64,000 nucleotides of DNA from Cynocephalus volans (taxonomy: Eukaryota > Chordata > Mammalia > Dermoptera > Cynocephalidae), in contig NC_084462.1 of NCBI RefSeq assembly GCF_027409185.1, positions 21,675,577 to 21,739,576 of the forward strand, read 5' to 3'. Made by a program: the position numbers and the translations under genes. Numbering within the stretch: the first letter of the stretch is position 1; each line of letters opens with the position of its first letter. This document shows, in pieces, positions 37,001-46,000 of this stretch. The notes beneath the pieces are model-generated. The model ran no database searches. It had not been told where the DNA came from and saw only the letters and a program-made list of their open reading frames with translations.

Positions 37001-40000
37001 TCATTTCTAAAACTTTATGAATTAAAACTTAATTGTAGTCTCAGGTGGGTAAGAATATAAACACGTACTCAGTCTTCTTTCTTAAACTGCCTTAAAAAAA
37101 AACCTCAAACATAAATACATATCCTTACAAGATAATATCATGACAGAAATTAAATAGTATCCTTACAGAATTAGGAAGTCCACAGCTTTAAAATCAGAGC
37201 AAAATCATAATTCAATGAAGTGTAGCCACAGCTCACATCCACAAGGCATTTAACTAACAGGCAGTACCAACTTTTGAGAGCCTTTGATGTGTGAGTATGC
37301 AGGACTCCAAGCTTTTGTGAATCATAGCTTTAGACAGTTATTCTTTCATTAATAACAAAATTGTTTAAAAGGAGCTGAAAATAAACTTACTACTCCAGAA
37401 GAGCACCCATTTTAAATTTTACAATAATTAGAATTTACAACATCTTTTCCAAGGAAACATTTAAGAGGTTTGCATACGTACTCATGTACACATGCAAGAA
37501 AGATTTACTTTAGTATTAATCTGTAACACCAGCGGGAAAAAGTTGTTACCTTATAAACAATTAAATGGAGCTCTTCATAAGTGTCATCTGTATTTACAAA
37601 AATTTTGGGGAATCTGCATTTTGCTTCTGGATCATTAAGGTTCAAGGGTCCAGTAAGAAATCTTAAAAGTAAGCACAGAGATGACTCAATTCAATTGGGT
37701 AAATTATAAACAGGAATATATAAACAGAATACATTCCTACTTAATACACATCATTTTTTTTGAAGCTAAATGCAATTTGGAAAATACCACATCAGAATAT
37801 GATAAAGTAATCATTTTAATTTATTGGAAACAATAGAATTTCCTTTGTTAATTATTGTCAATAAAATAGCACAAAGGTAATTCAATGTTCCTAATTTTAT
37901 TTTTACCAAAAAAGATAATAAAACCCAATATTGTAAATCAAAGAACAAAAGTCCTACCTTCCGTAGTGTTGAAGATTTCCTGGCATTTCTGCCCTTATTG
38001 GAGAATCTCTTCCGGCCAACTGCAAACAAATTTAATATTGAGAAGTGACTTATTAGATTATTTACGTTCAAAGCTCTGAAAAACAGCATTCATATGTACT
38101 ACAGGTTGAGTATCCCTTATCCCAAATGCTTGGGACCAGAACTGTTTCAGATTTCATAATCTTTGCAGAATACTTAACTGGTTGAGCATCCTTAATCTGA
38201 AATCGAAAATCCAAAATGCTCCAATGAGCACTTCCTTTGAGCATCATGTTGGCACTCAAGAAGTTTCACATCCCTGGCATTTTCAAAGTTCCCAGAACCC
38301 TGCCTAAAACTCAGTTTTTCCTCCACTCAACGAATTGCTCTTCTTAAAAACACATATCTGACCATAACAAACTGGAGAAGATGTGACGTATGGGATTTTC
38401 TGTGCTAACTGATATTCAACTAAATAAATATCACTAAATGTTACATTACTAACATAAAACATAGATCAGAAATGCCCCACATACCATCTTACTCCACCCC
38501 CTTCCCCTGTCTCCCCAAATGTGTGTAAGTATGCCTATCTACGGCACCCAATCATACCTCAGGTTCGATATGCCTTGGAAAGAGAGAGGTGGTGAGGTAT
38601 TTGTATAAAATTCTCATATCATCTTGTTCTAATCCACTCCTGAAACATCAGAAAAGCACTGTGTTAAAAGTTTGGAATTGGTCATCTGTCTTTCCATTGC
38701 TCTGTGGTAAAGCTCCTCTTTTCTTTTACATTACATCATGAAGCCCACCCCTGTCTGGGAAATCCAAGAAGGAAATGAGTTTAACTTGAGTGCTGGCACT
38801 AGCTGAACTTTATCCTGACCTGCTTAAGGCCACTACTATGCAATCTTATATTTTATATGCTATTTTAAATAAACAGTCACAACGCAAGATCTGATTCTCT
38901 GGTTGAATTCCATATAGGATTATTTAGGGAGCCTTAAAAACCACACTGCTCCATTTCAGGAGCAGATGTCTCTCAGCTTCCTGGGTTATACGGTAATGCC
39001 GAATTCTCTCCCCTAACCCCCTGGGAAAATACTGGTACACTACAGCCTGGGAACTTGATCCTAGGCCTCAAGAATATATGTGGATTTTACTTCTCTGGAT
39101 TTCAGTGTAGACAAAAAGGAGGAAGAGTAAGAAACAAACTTTCAGGCAAACCATCTCATCTGAAATGAGGCAGGAATAAGGAACACGTGAAAAAACGCTG
39201 AGAAAGTAGCAGGCATTAGATTCTTTGAAATCTTTTTTAGGAAAGGAGATAGACAATGAATCTGTAAGTAGGGTTTTTCTGTTTAAGATAATTGAAAAAC
39301 CTGGAAGAATATGTGTATAAAATAGGCCTTCATACATACTCCAGAGGCTCTATCTTCCCAGTGAGGTCATATGTTAGTAAAAGTTCTGGCCAGTACCGTG
39401 AATAAATGCTGCCCACTTCCTGAGACTCATCCACTTTTATGTCTTACCTTTTCCTCTTCTGATACTACCTTTCTTCTTTCAAGGTTCAATTTTCATAAGC
39501 CTTGTGTACAACTAAAATTATATGAGAGCCCTACACCCTAAAGCAGGTTTGCTTTGTTTTCTGCCAAGTAGAAAGAAAAGTTCTGGGTCCAAAGGAGAGG
39601 CCAAAAGAAATTGGTTCAAAACCTTTAATACTTGTCTTACAATGACACCAACTCTGGAATTATCACACAGGCAACTAGGCAGACTGGATTTCCAAATCAA
39701 ACATTTAGAAAGTTACCAACTTTTTTCTTTTGTGAAAATAGAGATAAGAGAAAAGAAAGGGGAACACAAAAACAAAACAGGTTCTGGATGTTATTTTCTT
39801 TTTACAGCATAAATAAGAAATATGAGGGAGTGGGGGAGATGATAAGTAGAAGACAGTATATAAAGAACTAATGTGGTAGGCAATTTATCTTCTACGGCTG
39901 TACTTCCAGTAAGCAGCTACTAGGCACATTTGGCTATTCAGCACTTGAAATGTGGTTGGTCAAAATGAATGTAAAATACACACTGGATTTTGAAGACAGC

Positions 40001-43000
40001 ACATTGAAAAATAGCTCATTAATTTTTTAATACTATTTCTGTGTTGAAATAATATTTAATACACTTTATTAAAATTAGTCTCATTAGTCTTTTTTTACTT
40101 TAATTAATGTGGCTACTAGAAAATTTAAAGTTGTATACGTGGCTTTCCTTATATTCATTATACTCAGTGCTGTTCTAGACTAGAGGACACTGAGTATTAA
40201 ACTTATAAAAGGAAGTGAAGACATTTCTGGACTGGTTACTATGTGTAATGTGCTTACGGCTTTTTTATTTTTTCACTTAAGACCTGTTTGGCATTAAATA
40301 CTTGGGTGATTGTTTTAAAATGTTAAAAGAGGCCATGGGGCCGACCCCTCCTCCCGCAACCAGACAAGGAGCACCCCAAAAACACCATTTCCATGTGGGT
40401 GGCCCACCACGGCCACCACAATAGCCATGGCTGCCACAAAAGCAGCTAGATGCCACAACTATCCTGCAGATGGCCCTCCAGCCACTTGAGTGCATTGCCA
40501 CAAGGAGAGTAACCAGCGGAGACCAAAGAAAAGAGGATGTCTCTCTCCACAAAGCCCATTCCAGAGTGATAGAAGCATCTGCTCTATGTTAATACTGGGG
40601 GGCCTGAACACACCTCTCTCAACACTGGACAGATCATTTAGGCAAGAAATCAACAGAGTAACTGTTACTCTTTCAGAATAAGAGAAGAAACCTAGGGTTA
40701 TCAGAGGTGGGAGGGGGAAGGGAGCAGAGGATGGGGAGAGATTGGATAAGGGGCATAAAGAATAAATATGATTTGTAATAATACATATGCTAATAATATT
40801 GATTTGATCAACATATGTCGACATTGAAACCCCCAAAATATGTATAATCAATTATGATTCAATAAAAAAAATGTTAAAAGAGAAAAAAGTTGAGTGAAGT
40901 TGCAGCCAGCTGTTCAGAACACAGAACACCAAGTCAGCAGATTCCCACTTTTTGTATGGAGAGGGCTTCTCTCATCTTAAAGTGACCATTAGCTCTGACC
41001 ATTGCAACTCTCTCTCCAGTACCTGTCAGCCCCCATTCCTAAGCCCTCTCCCTTATAGAAATAAATGAAGCAATATTGTCTTATAGTTATGCAAGAGCTT
41101 ATCACTGGAGAACATTTCTTACAAGTACGTATGAATCGTCAATGATCTCAAAATAAAAAGTTAAAAAAAAAACAAACAGAAGAGCTCCTTAGCACAAATA
41201 AACAAACAAATACACAAAGCAAACAAAACCCTGCACTGACAGGCCCAAATAATTAAGGACTCTATCAATGGCTCAATTCAAACAGGAAATAACCCTCTCA
41301 TGCTCAGAGATAAAGATATTCTCCGAGTCTCTCAAGTGGTTATTTAATGATTTTTTTCTTTAAAAAAAATTTTTTTTTCTTCAGCTTAAACCTCAACTGA
41401 TTCATCTGTGTGCCTAGGATGCTACTACTTTATCAAGACTGATTTTTGTGTTTGTTTTATATATAACTCTGTGCCCTGTTTTGACTTCAATGCTAAATGG
41501 ACTTTCATTTGTCACCCCAACTATGTTTCTGGTGGAGACACCAAGTTATTTGAGTTTCTTTTAGCAGAAGCACTACCAAGAATAAGGTGGCTATCATTCA
41601 AGGCAGAATCCTTTATATCAAGATCGGTTCAGTTTAAAATACAGACTATGTTACTGTCATAATATTGAAAATAACCTAACTAGAGCAAAGAGTATGGTCA
41701 ACTTTGAATAAATCAAATATCTAAGACATTTATTCATAAAAGTATTAATTCCTGAAAAATAAATCAATACACTAAAAAGCAAAACTTCTCAAAAAACAGG
41801 TCAAAAACTCTGGATAAGAAAGTCAACTGACAACCTCCTACCAGCAGCAGTAAAATATCTAACCCTAGCATTGGCCATTGCCAAAATAACCCATCCAGAA
41901 CCATAAGATTTTTTCTACCAATCATTGCTTTGAGCTGATCATTAACATTTACTGAGCACCTACCATGTGTCAGGTCATACTCTGCTCGTGAAGTATAAAA
42001 TGCTTTCTTGGTATTTTAATATACCAGCTTTGGAACAAGCAATTGCCTGTCAAAACGTACTATTTTTCTTGAAGCTCCTTCTTGTCACTACTTCTTGAGA
42101 CCAACCTTTCCCTTTTAGCATACTGGATGGGTCCACAGAGCAGCTCTGTGCAGCCACCAGAGCTGTGCACTGCTCAACTCCAGGAGATGCCATTCACAAA
42201 GACAACAATGCCAAATGAATCCCTTGGAGCTGGGCAACAGGTAGCCTGGTGTATTCAGGCTCCCAGAGCCCAACCCAGCAGGGCCTCTCAGCACAAGCTG
42301 ATCTCAAGGAGGACCCTCTTGCTCTAGGCCTTTACCCTTCCTTCACTCCCAGAATTTGTACCCATGTCAGGGCTTGTGTTGTGTCCCAGAGATCAGAATC
42401 TGAGCTATCCTTTTCAGCGGGGAGGGACAAGACCATGGGCTACTGCTGCTGAACCCTGGTCCATCATGCTTTATCTCCCTAGGACCACGGATGGGTGTAA
42501 TCTTCCAAGCGCCTACTGTAATTTTCACTTATGGAGGGGCCACTCCCTCTGCAAACCTAATGCTGTAGAAGCACAACCATCCTTCCACATCCTACCTTTC
42601 AGAGCAGCATTAAGAAGTTTCATTTTGCTAACAAAGCATGAATATCATAGAAAGCAACTAGAGCAGGGTCAGTTAATGCAGTATAAAGTTGCTTTTAATA
42701 ATTTATTAAAATTAAAAAGTAGATGTTTTCATTTGAAACATGTTGTCTCCATAGGAGATAACAAAGTCCATATGGAAACCTACCAAGGTGTTTACTAATA
42801 GATTCCAATTTCTTTAGATTATCCTGTTTCTCTTCCTAAAATAGAGCTATATGATTTTGCCAAGGGAGGGAACAGGTTTCAGGGGAACTAATTTTGCCTT
42901 TTCTATTAGTCAAACTCAGTTTTTAGTGCTAAAATATGGCCACATCCTTAATTTAAGAAAGGTTTTATATTTAAGAAATATAAAAACTGAGGGCCCCAGA

Positions 43001-46000
43001 GCAGCTGCTGGAAAGTTTCTAGCTGGCTGCTCCCTGCTGAGCCTCAGCAGCTCACCTCAGTCCACCCTGGGCCACAAGTAAACAGCCTCGTTACCACACA
43101 ACTCTTTGGGGTCACAACTGCTCCACAGTCTTATGCTTATTCACATGGTTTCCACAGAGATTAGTCTTAGAGAGAGCATTTTCCTTGAGCACTGACATTT
43201 TCTTCAAAGAAATGATGTTTTTGTTCCTACTATAGGACACAAACATAGTTTGATGACAGTGGGTAATTTCCTACTTTATAACACTTTGATTTCTTGGATA
43301 TTTTTAAAAATCTAGCTTCTTCAAAAGAAAGCATTAAAAATTATGCTTTCCACATTTACTTTGAAGATGCTTTTGGAAAAAGACCAAAATAAAAATAGGA
43401 TTTCTAAACCTTACCTGATGGGAAGATTTTCTCTACTTTTCATGGAACCAGTTTTAAACTCTCCTGCTTGGTAATTTCAACTGAAATTACCCTAGTTTTG
43501 TTTTAAATAATAGCTGCTTTATTTTGACAATATCTACAAAGATACTTCCAACCCATCCACCCTGCTATTAGTTCCCATCTGACAATCTGCTATCAATCCA
43601 GTCACTGCTGTTATTATTGTAAGACCTTCTTCTTTCACATGCCATACCTCAGGGTGTACCTACCAGATAAGTTGATCATTATAAAGAAACGCAGTGTATT
43701 TGACTATATTCAGGCTTTCCTCCATTCTATTAATAAAGGACTGGATTTTCAAATAAGTCATTTTATCCAATGGAAAGAAGCTGATTCCACCAAAAATGTC
43801 AAGTAGGTCGCATGACTGCAAATGCAGGGTTTGTAAATACTGTAGGAAAAAATAAGGCATAAAATTTACAAACAGAATGTAGAATATAGTACTCTTTGAC
43901 AAGTGATAATAATTAAGCTAATGTCAGGATAATATTTATGGTACAATTATATACTGGCAAACAGCACAATGATAAGACCACAGTTGACCCATGGGCAGCT
44001 GGGTTTGAAATCAGTATCAATTTCAAAATACCAAGTTTAAACATATCTAGTTAATGTTTAATTGGTATTGTGTTTTATCTCTTTTAAAGAATTCAATTCC
44101 TTATATTAGTGCTCCTGAAAATAGATTAACCTCATTATGGATCCATGCAATAATACCATAAACAGACAGAGCTATCTTATACCAAAATCACATCTAAAGG
44201 ATATGTGGTCAGAACAGTTGTACTCATCTGTTGACAGGTAGGAGAGTAATGAGGACAAGAACAGGAAACAGGAGATGGTATGAGAGTGAATAATTACGGT
44301 CATTAAAGTGGAGAAACAAACAAGAAAGAAAAGTAATTCATAAAAACAAAAAAATCCAAAAACAGGCATCAAAGGTGTTTTAGAGAGAAGAATTGAATTC
44401 AAAGATAGATATCAAAGATATTTTAGGGAGAAAATAAATTGGAAATTACTTTTTCAAGATAAACTGAATTTGATAGAGGTAGGGTGAGATACGCAAAATT
44501 CAATTACAATAAAAGAGAAGAAGGGCAACTATCTAGGGACATTATCACTTGGAACAAATAACACTAATACCCACTAAAGTGATAAAGTCTGTGTCACAAC
44601 CAAAAACTTTTCCTTGAGTCAATATAGATTATGCCTATTCGGTGAAAAGAACCAATCCATAAGAACATACAACTCCAGTAATTGTTTAAATTTTGCTAAT
44701 CAACCAATCCACCACACAGTAAGATCACTTTTGAGTAAGCCCACATGGACAGATGCAGGCAGAACAAAGATGAAGCCAAAAGATGATGCTTTAAGGAGTC
44801 CTGAGCAAAGGCAAGATGCTCTGCTCCTACATAAAAGATTGGAAGACAGCTTCCACGGTGCAAACCTCCTGAGTTTCCTCACTGGTCTGGGTTTGCCACA
44901 GTACATCCCAGGCTCTTTGCCACTTTCAAGGGTTGGGGCTTTTGTATAGAAGGAAGAAACAAACCTCTGCATCTATATTTTTCTAAATATCTATTTGAAT
45001 ACTATTAAAGTTATAAATAAAATGCAAAATACTTACCCGATGGAAGAATTTCTCCAATCTTTCTTTTAGGAGCTTGACACCACCATCTTCCATAGCTTTC
45101 AGAAATGTACCATTAAAAAGCTAATGGTGTAAAAAGATTGTAGGGAAAAAAAATCAATTTCCTATGCCCCTCAATTTCTCAGTACAACAAGTTCTTCTTT
45201 TTCCTTTTAGACTAATTAATTCAGCTCATTAAATCTCCCATTCCTTTTAAATATAGAAAACATTTACATGAAAAAGCTTGAATTATAAAATAAGTTACAA
45301 AAATTAATAAACTGTTAAGTGATAGTCATTTTCCTGAAACTGCCTAATTGTTCTAGACATTTTTAAAAAAATTTCAATGCACGCCTAAGTTTCAGTTTAC
45401 ATAAATAATACCAAACTCTTTAAATCATAAAAATATCTTTAGTCTGTATGTTCCTTGAGAACATGGACTGACTTGTTTACTAATAAGGATACACTCCTAG
45501 TACAATGCTGAAAAGACAGAAGAGGGCTAAATAAAAATGTAGGCATAAACCTCACTACCTGTTTGAAAGGCCCCATTATGTTCTCCCCTAAAAAAAGACA
45601 CAGTCACTTCACAGTGATTTATAGAATTATTTATAAGCCCCCAAGCCTGTAAACAGGGGTAACTGGTTACACTTTCAGTTCAAAAAGAATGTGCTTACCT
45701 TGTACATGCTGTAGCACTGTTGTAGCACTGAACTATAAACCTTGTCCTGTAAACAAGAAAACATAGCATAGATCTCAATTCTAGGAGAAAATATCTACTG
45801 TGTGTAGTAAAGGTACACTGACTCTTGGCAAAGCAATATAATGCTTATAAACTTGGTCTCACAAAAGTTGTGTGTTGAAAATCACAGGTATTTAAATTCA
45901 ACTTTATGAACCAGTAGGACTAATTTTAGGAGGACATTAAAACAGATGATCAAGAAAGGGTATCAGTGAAACAGACTGCATTTTTAAAAGGTTGTGCTAA

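Larger units (their letters stand above)
25547..37549 (-). other. CCZ1 intron 10, a 12-kb transposon cluster
   Basis: Contains an L1 split by a Tigger, old LTR-like sequence, two MaLR pieces with a nested L1, two CYN SINEs and a 4-kb LTR retroelement. 25600-27150, 28850-29990 and 36970-37549 contain no element I can name. No additional CCZ1 coding sequence is needed here. Confidence 0.6.
38640..43663 (-). other. CCZ1 intron 7
   Basis: Holds a hAT fossil (39885), the deleted L1 element (40332) and stretches I could not classify (40880-41170 ends in an A-rich tail and may be another retroposed copy; 42060-42500 is GC-richer). No coding exon. Confidence 0.45.
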
